64,000 nucleotides of DNA, taken from the NCBI GenBank assembly GCA_021414065.1, contig JAIOPE010000063.1:27618-91617 (forward strand). Direction: 5' to 3'. The DNA is from Planctomycetota bacterium (GTDB lineage Bacteria; Planctomycetota; JAJSAM01; JAJVHW01). The notes under the pieces are model-generated. The model searched no databases, had not been told where the DNA came from, and saw only the letters and a program-made list of their open reading frames with translations. Shown here in pieces: positions 17,508 to 26,130 of the stretch. A program made the position numbers and the translations under genes. Every line of letters begins with the position of its first letter. Within the stretch, counting starts at the first letter, position 1.

Positions 17508-17884
17508 TGCCGCGACGACCGCCCCGCGCCTGCGCCGTCCCCGGATGCCCCGCCCTCGTCGAGGACGGCGCCCGCTGCACCGACCACGCCCGTGCCCTCC
17601 GCGCTGAGTTCGACTCGCTCCGTCCCTCGGCCGCGCGCCGGGGCTACGGCGGCCCGTGGCGGCGCATCCGCCTCGCGCACCTGACGCGTCACCCGCTCTG
17701 CGCGGCCTGCGAGCGGGCTGGCATCGCGACCCCGGCCACCGACGTGGACCACGTCGTCCCGCTCCGCCGAGGCGGCACGCACGCGCCGTCGAACCTCCAA
17801 TCGCTCTGCCACTTCCACCACTCGTCGAAGACCGCCCGCGAGGACGGCCGCTTCGGCGCGCGCGCCACGGGGTCCGCGCGATGA
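17507..17884 (+). CDS. HNH endonuclease
   Basis: 125 residues. A zinc knuckle CAVPGCPALVEDGARCTDH is followed by the HNH core: CAACERAG, DVDHVVPLRRGGTH, NLQSLCHFHHSSKT. Small HNH proteins of this kind sit just before the terminase genes in many HK97-like phages and stimulate DNA packaging/cleavage. It opens the packaging operon and starts at the late motif. Confidence 0.9.
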   Translation: MPRRPPRACAVPGCPALVEDGARCTDHARALRAEFDSLRPSAARRGYGGPWRRIRLAHLTRHPLCAACERAGIATPATDVDHVVPLRRGGTHAPSNLQSLCHFHHSSKTAREDGRFGARATGSAR

Positions 17885-18288
17885 CGCGCTACGCTGTCCC
17901 GCTCCACGACCTCGACGCCGTGTGGCGCACGCCCTCGGGCGCAGCGCTCGTCGATCTCGCGCTCGACGCGCAGCGCGCCGAGGATGCTGAGGTCGTCGAC
18001 GTCGAGGGCACGGAGGCCCTCGTCCTGCGCGGCCCGTCTGCGCGCACCGAAGCCCTGGCGTCGGGGCTCGCGGCGACCGCGTTCCCCGCACCAGCCGTGC
18101 GCACGGCGCGCGTGTTCGCCAACGACGGCGACGGCTGGCGGCGCATCTCGGCGGCCGACCTCGCCGACCGTGCCGAGGTGGCAGCCCGGGAGGGGGGGAG
18201 GCGAACGCGGGCCCCTTCGCGCCCGGGACCGGAGCGCGCCTCGTTTGCACGCGCGTGCAGGTTTCACACTTCCGGAATCGGTGACTGA
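17881..18288 (+). CDS. Hypothetical packaging-operon protein
   Basis: 135 residues from ATG 17881 (ATGA overlap). The first 70 residues are well-ordered alpha/beta in look (SGAALVDLALDAQRAEDAEVV); the C-terminal 40 are Arg/Pro-rich. No family recognised. It ends on the first base of the small terminase start. Confidence 0.5.
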   Translation: MTRYAVPLHDLDAVWRTPSGAALVDLALDAQRAEDAEVVDVEGTEALVLRGPSARTEALASGLAATAFPAPAVRTARVFANDGDGWRRISAADLADRAEVAAREGGRRTRAPSRPGPERASFARACRFHTSGIGD

Positions 18289-18539
18289 TGGGACGCCGCG
18301 GTCCGCCTGCGCTGCCGTCCGCGATGAAGCGCTCGCGTGGGACGTTCCAGCCGTGTCGCAACAGCCCCGCTGAGCCGCGCGGCACCGAGTTCCGGCGGCT
18401 CCTCCTGGAGTTCGGGCTGACGCCCGCAGCCGCGACGCGCGTCCGGGCGGACGGCGAGCAGGCCGCGGAGGGCGACGCAAACCAGCGGCGCTTCTTCAGT
18501 CTCGTCGCCGGGAAACGGCGGAAGGCCGGTACGCCGTGA
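18288..18539 (+). CDS. Compact P27-like terminase small subunit
   Basis: 83 residues. It opens MGRRGPPALPSAMKRSRGTF and continues with PAEPRG, which is the N-terminal signature of P27-family small terminases, and then FRRLLLEFGLTPAAATRVRA, which is their C-terminal signature (EFGLTPSSR). The usual middle region of about 70 residues is missing, so the protein is roughly half normal size. The place, between HNH and the large terminase, supports the call. It may work as a minimal DNA-binding subunit or need the next protein. Confidence 0.65.
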   Translation: MGRRGPPALPSAMKRSRGTFQPCRNSPAEPRGTEFRRLLLEFGLTPAAATRVRADGEQAAEGDANQRRFFSLVAGKRRKAGTP

Positions 18540-18808
18540 AGCCCGCGGCCCTCGTCTACCTCCGGGACAACGTCGCGGCGCAGCGACTCGCCGTCGCGTG
18601 GCCGCTCGTGCCCGACCGAACGCGCCCGGAGAAGGCGCTCGCGCGCGCGTGGGCGGAACTCGCCGACGTCCCGCCGCACCAGGCCGAGGCGCTCGCGCCG
18701 GTGCTCCGCTCGCACGGCATCTGCCGCGACGATGGGACGGTCGATCCCCTCGCCGAGCAGTACATTGGCGCGCAGGTGCAGGCCACGATCCGAGGGCCGC
18801 GTCGGTGA
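18536..18808 (+). CDS. Hypothetical protein after small terminase
   Basis: 90 residues from GTG 18536 (GTGA overlap). Helical, with EKALARAWAELADVPPHQAEALAPVLRSHG and a C-terminal LAEQYIGAQVQATI. It could supply the part missing from the compact small terminase, but there is no sequence proof. Confidence 0.45.
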   Translation: MKPAALVYLRDNVAAQRLAVAWPLVPDRTRPEKALARAWAELADVPPHQAEALAPVLRSHGICRDDGTVDPLAEQYIGAQVQATIRGPRR

Positions 18809-20052
18809 TCGCGCCCGACCTGCTCCCGCTCGCCCGGCCGATCGCGTCGCTCCGCGAGGACCCGCAGAACGCGCGCAAGCACAACAAGCGGAACCTCGCC
18901 GCGATCGCGACGTCGCTGTCCGAATTCGGGCAGCGGAAGCCGGTCGTCGCGCTCGCGGACGGAACCGTGATCGCCGGGAACGGCACGCTTGCGGCGGCGA
19001 AGTCGCTGGGGTGGACGGAGATCGCCGTCGCGACGTTCGAGGACGAAGCGAAGGCGAAGGCCTACGCGATTGCAGACAACCGCGCGGGCGAACTCGCCTC
19101 CTGGGACGACGACCTCCTCGCGCAGGCGCTCTCTGGGATCGACGAGTCGCTCCGCGCCGCGTGCGGGTTCAGCTCGGCGGAGCTCGAGCGGCTCTGCAAG
19201 GCTGCGAGCGGCGGCGGCGATCCCGACGAGGTGCCCGAGGCGCCCGCGGAGCCGACGGCGAAGCGGGGCGACCTCTTCATCCTCGGCCGCCACCGGCTCC
19301 TCTGCGGCGACTCGACGAACGCCGAAGACGTGCGCCGCGTGCTCGAGGGCGCCACGCCGCGGCTCCTCCTCACGGACCCGCCGTACGGGGTCTCGCTCGA
19401 CATGGAGTGGCGCGACCGCGCGGGGCTGAACGGACTCGGGCCCGCGGAGTCCTCGTACCTCCAGCGCAGCGAGGGCCACAAGAACACGGCCATCTCGGGC
19501 GACACGAAGGCCGACTGGAGCGACGCGTTCGAGTTGGTTCCTTCCCTCGACACCGCGTACGTCTGGCACGCCTCCGCCTTCTCGATCGAGGTCGGGTCGG
19601 GCCTCCGCCGCATCGGCTTCGAGCTGAAGCAGCAGATCATCTGGCGGAAGCCGCACTTCGTCCTCAGCCGCCAGCACTACCACTGGCAGCACGAGCCCTG
19701 CTGGTACGCGCGGAAGGACGGCGCGGCCAAGTTCCGCGGCTCGCGCGACCAGTCGACGATCTGGGACGCCGCCTCGCCCAAGATGCTCATGAACCCCGCC
19801 GGCGAGCGCGAGGAGAAGGTCGACCACCCGACGCAGAAGCCGGTCGCCCTCTACGCGCGGCCGATCGAGAACCACCTGGAGCCGGGCGAGGCGTTCTACG
19901 AGCCCTTCGGCGGCTCGGGCTCCGGCATCGCCGCGGCCGAGACGACGGGTCGTCGCTGCTTCGCGATCGAACTCGACCCGAAGTACGTCGACGTGATCGT
20001 CGCCCGATGGGAGCGGCTCTCGGGCCAGAAGGCCGAACGGAGGACGGCGTGA
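18805..20052 (+). CDS. ParB-domain DNA methyltransferase (beta class)
   Basis: 415 residues from GTG 18805 (GTGA). Residues 1-90 are a ParB-like domain (NARKHNKRNLAAIATSL, DGTVIAGNGTLAAAKSLGW). The methyltransferase part has GDLFILGRHRLLCGDS, the catalytic DPPYG near residue 192, and the AdoMet motif FYEPFGGSGSG near 370 after it, i.e. the order of beta-class N6-adenine/N4-cytosine enzymes. Common in phages and prophages, where it protects DNA or controls packaging. No restriction partner is adjacent. Confidence 0.9.
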   Translation: MIAPDLLPLARPIASLREDPQNARKHNKRNLAAIATSLSEFGQRKPVVALADGTVIAGNGTLAAAKSLGWTEIAVATFEDEAKAKAYAIADNRAGELASWDDDLLAQALSGIDESLRAACGFSSAELERLCKAASGGGDPDEVPEAPAEPTAKRGDLFILGRHRLLCGDSTNAEDVRRVLEGATPRLLLTDPPYGVSLDMEWRDRAGLNGLGPAESSYLQRSEGHKNTAISGDTKADWSDAFELVPSLDTAYVWHASAFSIEVGSGLRRIGFELKQQIIWRKPHFVLSRQHYHWQHEPCWYARKDGAAKFRGSRDQSTIWDAASPKMLMNPAGEREEKVDHPTQKPVALYARPIENHLEPGEAFYEPFGGSGSGIAAAETTGRRCFAIELDPKYVDVIVARWERLSGQKAERRTA

Positions 20053-20489
20053 AGCGCATCTTCGTCTGCTCGCCCTACCGCGGCGACGTCGCTGCGAACG
20101 TCGAGATCGCGCGCGCTGCGTGCCGCGAAGTGCTCCGCGCGGGCGACGCGCCCTTAGTGCCGCACCTTCTCTACCCGGACGTCCTCGACGACGACGTCCC
20201 CGCGGAGCGCTCGCTCGGGATCGAGGCCGGGCGGTGCTGGCTCGCCATGGCGAACGAGGTTCTCGTCGTCGGACCGATCACGGCCGGCATGCGCGAGGAG
20301 ATCGCGACCGCCGAGGCCCTCGGCATCCCCGTGCGCTACGCCGCCCAGCCCGCGAAGCCGTCGGTCCAGGAGCGTGGCGGGATTGTCGCGTGGCTGCGGG
20401 GCGTCCTGCCTGCGGCGTGGGACGACCGCGCAGCGCTGGCCGCGATCGCGCTCGTGGTCCTCGGCTTCCTCTTCTGCCCGGGGCGATGA
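20049..20489 (+). CDS. DUF4406-like nucleoside deoxyribosyltransferase-fold protein with C-terminal membrane segment
   Basis: 146 residues from GTG 20049. KRIFVCSPYRGDVAANVEIAR and ANEVLVVGPITAGMREEIATAEALGIPVRY match the phage DUF4406/DUF7768 family, related to nucleoside 2-deoxyribosyltransferases. Unusually, the last 25 residues (ALAAIALVVLGFLF) form a membrane-spanning segment. The role in phages is unclear. Confidence 0.75.
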   Translation: MKRIFVCSPYRGDVAANVEIARAACREVLRAGDAPLVPHLLYPDVLDDDVPAERSLGIEAGRCWLAMANEVLVVGPITAGMREEIATAEALGIPVRYAAQPAKPSVQERGGIVAWLRGVLPAAWDDRAALAAIALVVLGFLFCPGR

Positions 20490-22291
20490 CCGCGCGCCGC
20501 CGTCGCCGTCCCGCGCCGCCCCCGGCGAACTGGTGGGGCGAGGGCCCGCCGCCATGGGAGCGATGGCCCGGCGCGTCGCTGCGCCTCGACGACCGCGGGG
20601 GTCGCTACCACTTCGACGCCGCGGCGGCGGACCAGGCGTGCGACTTCTTCCCGACCTACCTGCGCCACGTGAAGGGCGACTTCGCGGGTCGGCCCTTCGA
20701 ACTCCTCCCCTGGCAGCGGGACCTCATCGTCCGTCCGCTCTTCGGATGGAAGCGCGCGGACGGGACGCGCCGCTTCCGGAAGGCGTTCCTCGAGGTCGGG
20801 AAGAAGAACGGGAAGTCGGGCCTCGCCTCGGGGATGGGCCTGCTCCTCGCTTTCGGCGACGACGAGCCGGGCGCCGAGGTCTACGCGGCGGCGGCCGACA
20901 GGGACCAGGCGCGGATCGTGTTCGGCGACGCCGCCGTCATGGCCCGCGAGAACCCGGACTTCCTCCGCGCGGCGGACGTCACGGTGCTCCGCAACGCGAT
21001 CGTCCAGACCGCGACGAACTCGACCTTCAAGGCGGTCTCCTCCGAGGTCGGGACGAAGCACGGCTTCAACGTGCATGGCCTGATCTTCGACGAGTTCCAC
21101 ACGCAGCGGACGCGCGACCTCTACGACACGCTCTACAAGGGCACGAGCGCGCGGCGCCAGCCGGTCGTCTTCATCATCACGACGGCGGGCGACGACCGCG
21201 AGTCGATCTGCTACGAGGAGTACGAGTACGCGAAGAAGGTCCGCGACGGCGTGATCGAAGACGAGCAGTACCTCCCGGTGATCTTCGAGAGCGACCCCGC
21301 GGCCGACTGGACCGACGAGCGGACCTGGCGCGCATCGAACCCGTCGCTCGGTGTAACGAAGTCGCTGGAGTACATGCGCGCCGAGTGCGCCGCGGCCCAG
21401 GCGGAGCCCCGGAAGCGGAACAGCTTCCTGCGCCTGGAGCTCAACATCTGGACGGAGAGCCGGACGGTCTGGATCGCACCCGAGGCGTGGGAGGCGTGCC
21501 GGCGGACGGAGCCTGCGACGGACCTCGCGACGCTCGCGTGCTGTGCGGGCCTCGACCTCTCGGCGTCGGCCGACCTTACGGCGATCGTCCTGGCGTTCCG
21601 CCGACGGGACCGCGCGCGGCCGGCGGAGACGCTCGTCGTCGAACTGCCGCAGGGCGCTGCCGCGGGAACTCCGACGCCGGCCGCGGCGGGACCGACGCCG
21701 AAGGTCGAGCACAGGCTCGTCCTCGACTACGAGGTCGAACTCGTGCCCTACTTCTTCCTCCCGCGCGAGGTCCTCCACGAGCGCGCGCGGAAGGACCGCG
21801 TTCCGTACGACGTGTGGGCCCGCGAGGGCTGGCTCCGCGTCACCGAGGGGAACGTCGTCGATTACGCCGAGGTCTACCGCGTCGTCCTGGAGGAGATCCG
21901 CGCGAAGCACAAGGGCCTCGCGCAGGTCGGCTACGACCCGTGGAACGCGAACCACCTGGCGTCGTCGCTGACCGCGGCGGGCGTCCAGATGGTCGAGGTC
22001 CGCCAGGGCTACGCGTCGCTCTCGGGGCCGTCGAAGCTCTTCGAAGCGCTCGTGCGCTCGCGCCGGATCCGCCACGACGGGAATCCCGTCATGCGATGGT
22101 GCGTGGCGAACTGCGAGGTCGCGTCCGACCCGGCCGGGAACATCAAGCCGGTGAAGCCCGGCGGAGCGGCGCAGGGGACGCGGCGGATCGACGGCGTCGT
22201 CGCCGCGGTGACGGCGATTTCGCGGCTCATGGTGTTGCCGGACCGGCCGGCCTCGCCGTACGCTCACCGGGGCGTGCGCACGGTCGGCTGA
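20486..22291 (+). CDS. terL: Terminase large subunit
   Basis: 601 residues from ATG 20486 (ATGA). The adenine/Walker region is FLEVGKKNGKSGLASGMGL near residue 105, Walker B GLIFDEFHTQ near 200 and the coupling motif VFIITTAGDDRES. The nuclease domain begins with LACCAGLDLSASADLTA near 350, and a second acidic site is in VGYDPWN. This is the Terminase_1, HK97/phiC31-like ATPase-nuclease that packages DNA. Last gene before the first cargo island, rather than being followed directly by portal. Confidence 0.95.
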   Translation: MTARRRRRPAPPPANWWGEGPPPWERWPGASLRLDDRGGRYHFDAAAADQACDFFPTYLRHVKGDFAGRPFELLPWQRDLIVRPLFGWKRADGTRRFRKAFLEVGKKNGKSGLASGMGLLLAFGDDEPGAEVYAAAADRDQARIVFGDAAVMARENPDFLRAADVTVLRNAIVQTATNSTFKAVSSEVGTKHGFNVHGLIFDEFHTQRTRDLYDTLYKGTSARRQPVVFIITTAGDDRESICYEEYEYAKKVRDGVIEDEQYLPVIFESDPAADWTDERTWRASNPSLGVTKSLEYMRAECAAAQAEPRKRNSFLRLELNIWTESRTVWIAPEAWEACRRTEPATDLATLACCAGLDLSASADLTAIVLAFRRRDRARPAETLVVELPQGAAAGTPTPAAAGPTPKVEHRLVLDYEVELVPYFFLPREVLHERARKDRVPYDVWAREGWLRVTEGNVVDYAEVYRVVLEEIRAKHKGLAQVGYDPWNANHLASSLTAAGVQMVEVRQGYASLSGPSKLFEALVRSRRIRHDGNPVMRWCVANCEVASDPAGNIKPVKPGGAAQGTRRIDGVVAAVTAISRLMVLPDRPASPYAHRGVRTVG

Positions 22292-22327
22292 GACGAAGCC
22301 TTGACGGTGTTCGCCCGAGATGGGCCC

Positions 22328-22388
22328 TTGTCATGTTCACGGAATGTGCTATGTTCACGTTAACGTGAACACCGATCGCATCGTGAAC
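22328..22388 (+). promoter_or_regulatory. Promoter and nested operator of the AbiE-like pair
   Basis: TTGTCA (22328-22333), 16 bp, TATGTT (22350-22355). Over the -10 and start lies a perfect 18-bp palindrome, GTTCACGTTAACGTGAAC (22353-22370). Outer half-sites GTTCAC (22335-22340) and GTGAAC (22383-22388) are placed 18 bp away on each side and share the same centre of symmetry. This looks like cooperative autoregulation by the antitoxin. Confidence 0.75.
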
Positions 22389-23495
22389 ACCCATCCTGCC
22401 AGCTCGGAGCGAGCCCTGATCGCGAAGCTCCGCGAGATCCTCTCCGACCTCGCGTGGCCCGCCGAGTTCCTCGCGGAACCGAAGGGATTCGACGCGCTCG
22501 TGAGGCTACGAACCAGCGCGGGCAAGCCCACCGTTCTCCTCATCGAGTGCAAGACTGACATCCGCCCGGCGACCTTCGAGTCCTGGGCAGAACTGCGGAC
22601 CGTTCTCGCCGAGAGGCGGCACGGCACCCCGGTGCTGGGCCTGCCGTTCGTCTCTCCGCGGATGGCGGAACTCTGCCAGGCGAGCGGGTGGAGTTGGTTC
22701 GACCTCTCCGGGAACTGCCGCATCGACGTCCCCGGCGTGCTGCACATCGAACGCGCTGGGAACGCGCCGGTCCAGCGCGCTGCGCGCACCGGCGCGAACC
22801 TCGGAAGCGCGGCTGCCGCGCGCGTCCTCAGGGTCCTGCTGAGTACCGCGCACGCACGGCGCTCGTGGACGCAGCGAGACCTCCAAACCTACAGTTGCTG
22901 GCAGTTGGAGGGCGACGCGCCGGTCAGCATCGGGCTGGTCAACAAGGTCGTTCGCCACCTCCGCGAGGAGGGCTTCGTCGAAGATGCCGGAGACCGAGGC
23001 ATCTGCGTGCGTGATCACGCCGGACTCCTGACCGCATGGCGCGCTGCGTACCGCTTCGATCGCCACGAGCGTCGCAGCTACTTCACCCTGCTCAAGGGGG
23101 CTGCGCTGACGCAGGCGCTCTACAAGGTGGCGCTCGGTGCCGCCGACGCGATGGTCTACGCGGCGTTCTCCGCCGCTGAGCGGCAGGCTCCACACGTGCG
23201 CCAACCGAAAACCTGGATCTACGTCAGAGCGCCGTACCTCGATGCGCTCGTTCAGCAGGCCGAGGCGAAGGAGGTCGACTCCGGGGAGAACCTAGTCATC
23301 CTCGTTCCAGAGGACTCGGGGGTCTTCCTCTCCTTCGAGGCCGACTCGTTCGTCGGGGACCGGACCATCGGCTGCACCGATCCGGTGCAGACCTACGTCG
23401 ATCTCGCGCATTGTGGCGGTCGCGGCGAGGAGGCGGCGCAGGCGCTGCTCGAGCAGCGGATCCTGCGCGTGTGGAAAGCAGCCGGCGTCGCGTGA
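22365..23495 (+). CDS. AbiEi-like antitoxin (type IV-like toxin-antitoxin)
   Basis: 376 residues if started at GTG 22365; GTG 22383 and ATG 22344 or 22320 are alternatives, but the earlier ones lie upstream of the predicted transcript start. The N-terminal part has FDALVRL...VLLIECKTDI, which has the look of a PD-(D/E)XK fold, then PVLGLPFVSPRMAELCQASG and WFDLSGNCRIDVPG, the GN-type motif of AbiEi-like proteins. A winged helix follows (TQRDLQTYSCWQLEG, SIGLVNKVVRHLREEGFVE), which should bind the palindromic operator. It overlaps the toxin gene by 4 bp. Confidence 0.75.
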   Translation: MNTDRIVNTHPASSERALIAKLREILSDLAWPAEFLAEPKGFDALVRLRTSAGKPTVLLIECKTDIRPATFESWAELRTVLAERRHGTPVLGLPFVSPRMAELCQASGWSWFDLSGNCRIDVPGVLHIERAGNAPVQRAARTGANLGSAAAARVLRVLLSTAHARRSWTQRDLQTYSCWQLEGDAPVSIGLVNKVVRHLREEGFVEDAGDRGICVRDHAGLLTAWRAAYRFDRHERRSYFTLLKGAALTQALYKVALGAADAMVYAAFSAAERQAPHVRQPKTWIYVRAPYLDALVQQAEAKEVDSGENLVILVPEDSGVFLSFEADSFVGDRTIGCTDPVQTYVDLAHCGGRGEEAAQALLEQRILRVWKAAGVA

Positions 23496-24331
23496 CCGCT
23501 GAACCCCGGACACACCATGACTACGGCGAGCGCGAGATCGAAGCCGCGCGCCGCGTGCTCGTGGACCTCGGCCAGGTGCTCGGTTCCTTCTTCGAGGACA
23601 GCATCGTCGTGGTCGGCGGCTGGGTGCCCGACCTGCTCCTGCCGGACGCCGAGGAACCTCACATCGGGAGCATCGACGTCGACCTCGCCCTCGACGCGGA
23701 CAAGCTGCGCGACGGCCGCTACGCCGAGATCGTGAAGTCTCTCCTGGCGACGCGGCGCTACGAGCAGAGCGACGAGCAGTTCAAGCTCAAGGCGCGCGTC
23801 GACCTCGGCGACGGCGGCGCCGTCATCGTCGTCGACGTGGACTTCCTGAAGCCGCTGGAAAAGCGGAAGAAGCGGAACTCGCCACGGCTGCTCAAGGACT
23901 TCCGCCCGCTCGACGCGGCAGGGTGTTCGGCGGCGTTCCGGGATCCCGAGTCGGTGAAGGTCGATGGGCACACGATCTCCGGGGCAGAGAACAGCGTGAG
24001 CGTGCTCGTCGCGGCGATCGAGGACTTCCTCGTCATGAAGTCGTACGCGCTCGCGAAACGCGACAAGCCGAAGGACGCTTACGACATCTGTTACTGCCTC
24101 GACCAAGTGCCCGACGGCATGGACGCTCTCGCCAGTTCCTGGCGCGAGCGCCGCGAGGATCCGCTCGTCGCCGAAGCGATGGGTCACCTTCGGGAGAAGT
24201 TCGCCTCAGTTGCCGCGTACGGACCTCAGCAGGTCGTTGTCTTCTACGACGCGCCCGCCCGCGAGGAGCGTGACCGGCATGCCCGCCGCGCCTACGAGCT
24301 CGTCACGCGCTTCCTTGGCCTCATCGGCTGA
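23492..24331 (+). CDS. AbiEii-like nucleotidyltransferase toxin
   Basis: 279 residues from GTG 23492 (GTGA). FFEDSIVVVGGWVPDLLL and GSIDVDLALD give the GG-x-W and D-x-D of nucleotidyltransferases, with a third acid in IVVDVDFLKP; DFLVMKSYALAKRDKPKDAYDICY is the conserved K-x(n)-R-x-K-D-x-x-D block of AbiEii toxins. Together with the upstream gene this is a complete AbiE-like pair, known to act in abortive infection. It lies on the phage strand between terminase and portal, so a superinfection-exclusion role is likely. Confidence 0.8.
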   Translation: MTAEPRTHHDYGEREIEAARRVLVDLGQVLGSFFEDSIVVVGGWVPDLLLPDAEEPHIGSIDVDLALDADKLRDGRYAEIVKSLLATRRYEQSDEQFKLKARVDLGDGGAVIVVDVDFLKPLEKRKKRNSPRLLKDFRPLDAAGCSAAFRDPESVKVDGHTISGAENSVSVLVAAIEDFLVMKSYALAKRDKPKDAYDICYCLDQVPDGMDALASSWRERREDPLVAEAMGHLREKFASVAAYGPQQVVVFYDAPAREERDRHARRAYELVTRFLGLIG

Positions 24332-24442
24332 CCGACGGCGAGGCGCGCGACGCGCAACCCGTTCGCGGAACGCATCACGGTTCGATAGGCTCTGCGAACC
24401 GCGTTGCCCGTCCGAGGCAGCGGTCGGCCATCAGGAGTTCCA

Positions 24443-25612
24443 ATGGGTCCACCCGATCAGCGCGAAGTGAGCGACGGCTCGTCAGGCCGACACTCGATCT
24501 GGGGCCGCGTGGTCGACGCGAACGGGAAGGGCGTACCTCGCGCCGAGGTCTACTGGGTCGCGGCCCGCCACGCGGGGAAGGAGTCCGTCGAGCTCTTCGA
24601 GACGCACTGGGTCGCGCTCGCCGACGCTGAGGGGCGCTTCTGGGCACCCGGGCTTCCGTCCGGTCGATGCCTCTTGGTGCCCGACTTTCAGCGGATCGCC
24701 GTTGCCGGCGACAAGGTGCGCCTCGACCACGCGATGCCGGTGACGCTCCCGCTCCCCGAGGGTGAACTCGTCGTCCCGCTCCCCTACTCGGGCGCGAGCT
24801 TCGTGGTGATCCGCGGGCGAGTCTACGACGAGGCCGACAGGTCGCCGATCGCGGGCCACCTGATGGCCGTCCTGGATCCGGAGAAACGGGCCGTCGTGCG
24901 GCAGATGGTCACCGGGCCCGACGGGTCGTTCGCCTTCGGACTGCTCAGGCCCGGCAAGTACGTCCTCGGTGCGCTCGGTACGTCGCGCTACCTCGGTGGC
25001 GGGAATCCGGTGGAGCTCACCGGCGGACAGACCGTCAACGCGCAAGTGGGACTGCACCGTCGGCCGGCTGGTCCACGGCACATCGTCCGCGTGCGCGTCG
25101 AGGACGAACTAGGCCTCCCGGTGACAGGAGTGCCTGTGCAGTTCTCGGTGCCGGACATCGAGACGCTCGTCGTGCCGACGGACGAAGAGGGGCGCGCGGA
25201 GGCCACCGACCTGCCGGAGCGTCCCACCGCCGTCATGGTCGGCGTCATCGAGTTCAGCCCCCGCGGGACCGTGGTGCCGCCGGGCGATCCCGGCGTTCCC
25301 GTCGAGCTGACGATCTCGCTGCAGCGCACCCTGCGGATGCGGGTCGCCGCGCGCGACGCGGAGAGCGGGAAGCTGCTGCGCCACGCGAACATTTGCGTGA
25401 GCCATGGCGGTGGCGACTACTGGAGCTGGGGTGGAGTTCTGCCGGCACCTGGCGCGCCGGAGAAGGACCACTCGGACGTCGTCGTCCTGCCCGGACGCGT
25501 CACGGTTCGCGCAGAGAGTCCGGGGTACGAGGGCGCGCGGCAGGAGGTCGAGGTCACGTCCGGGATGGACGCGCCGTCGGTCACGCTCGATCTCGTGCAC
25601 CGCGAGGCGTAG
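24443..25612 (+). CDS. Protein with carboxypeptidase-regulatory-like Ig repeats
   Basis: 389 residues from ATG 24443 with AGGAG 5 bp upstream; a longer frame from 24404 lacks one. It consists of three or four beta-sandwich repeats of the carboxypeptidase D regulatory type (IWGRVVDANGKGVPRAEVYW, IRGRVYDEADRSPIAGH, VRVEDELGLPVTGVPV). No signal peptide or membrane segment is seen, which is odd for this usually exported family, so it may be a virion or cytoplasmic protein. It stands alone between the AbiE pair and the next small gene. Confidence 0.65.
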   Translation: MGPPDQREVSDGSSGRHSIWGRVVDANGKGVPRAEVYWVAARHAGKESVELFETHWVALADAEGRFWAPGLPSGRCLLVPDFQRIAVAGDKVRLDHAMPVTLPLPEGELVVPLPYSGASFVVIRGRVYDEADRSPIAGHLMAVLDPEKRAVVRQMVTGPDGSFAFGLLRPGKYVLGALGTSRYLGGGNPVELTGGQTVNAQVGLHRRPAGPRHIVRVRVEDELGLPVTGVPVQFSVPDIETLVVPTDEEGRAEATDLPERPTAVMVGVIEFSPRGTVVPPGDPGVPVELTISLQRTLRMRVAARDAESGKLLRHANICVSHGGGDYWSWGGVLPAPGAPEKDHSDVVVLPGRVTVRAESPGYEGARQEVEVTSGMDAPSVTLDLVHREA

Positions 25613-25623
25613 GAGGCGGCGGC

Positions 25624-25920
25624 GTGTCGAACACGAGCAAGCTGGTGACTTTCCGCAACGACGACGCCGGGTACCGGCGATGGCGGCGCGCGCACCCGCG
25701 CGGCTACGTGCTCAACCTCTTCGGTGGCGCGGACGCGCGCGAGAACGTGCTTCATCGCGCTTCGTGCGACGACTTGACTCCGAAGCTGATCAACCAGTCC
25801 ACGACATCGGTGCCGAAGGTGTGCAGCGACGACCGCACGGCCATCGATGCCGAAGCCGATCAGCTTCGCGGCGGGCGGGACCGCTGGACGATCTGCGACC
25901 ACTGCTTCCGCTGGGCGTAG
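25624..25920 (+). CDS. Small conserved protein with LHRASC motif
   Basis: 98 residues from GTG 25624 with AGGAGG 7 bp upstream. GYRRWRRAHPRGYVLNLFGG and VLHRASCDDL, and CDHCFRW at the end, recall a small domain often found in or beside restriction and defence genes (Y-x2-W-x2-NP-x-G-Y-V-L-N then LHRA-x-C). The activity is unknown. Last cargo gene before the truncated portal copy. Confidence 0.55.
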   Translation: MSNTSKLVTFRNDDAGYRRWRRAHPRGYVLNLFGGADARENVLHRASCDDLTPKLINQSTTSVPKVCSDDRTAIDAEADQLRGGRDRWTICDHCFRWA

Positions 25921-25936
25921 CGACGTCAACGCTGAC

Positions 25937-25972
25937 TGGAATGAGCCTGCCGCCGCCGCAGAGTCGGCGAGA
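25937..25972 (+). promoter_or_regulatory. Late-promoter-like motif, copy 2
   Basis: TGGAAT (25937-25942), GAGCCTGCCG (25943-25952), AGAGTC (25960-25965); ATG 25972 follows 20 bases after the core. This is the most diverged copy and drives only a portal relic, so it is probably decaying. Confidence 0.45.
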
Positions 25973-26130
25973 TGCCCGCATCGGCCAGCCCCCGCTCGAT
26001 CACGTCGCGCCTGCGCTCGGCAGTCCGCGCCTTCCTGCTCTCCGACGAGCCGCCGGAGTGGTTCTGGAAGGGGACGGGCGTTGGCCGGCCGTCGCTCTCG
26101 GGCGTCACCGTCACTGACCAGACAGCTCGT
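25972..26130 (+). pseudogene. Truncated second copy of the portal 5' end
   Basis: About 50 residues (SRLRSAVRAFLLSDEPPEWF, GVGRPSLSGVTVTDQTA) match the start of the true portal gene at 30669 at about 85 percent, including the late motif upstream. After TDQTA the frame enters unrelated sequence. The copies differ enough that this is not a fresh duplication; recombination with a related phage is more likely. Confidence 0.85.

Noticed and set aside
18805..20052. Restriction-modification system
   Set aside because: Only the methyltransferase is present; the HNH at 17507 is a packaging-type protein.
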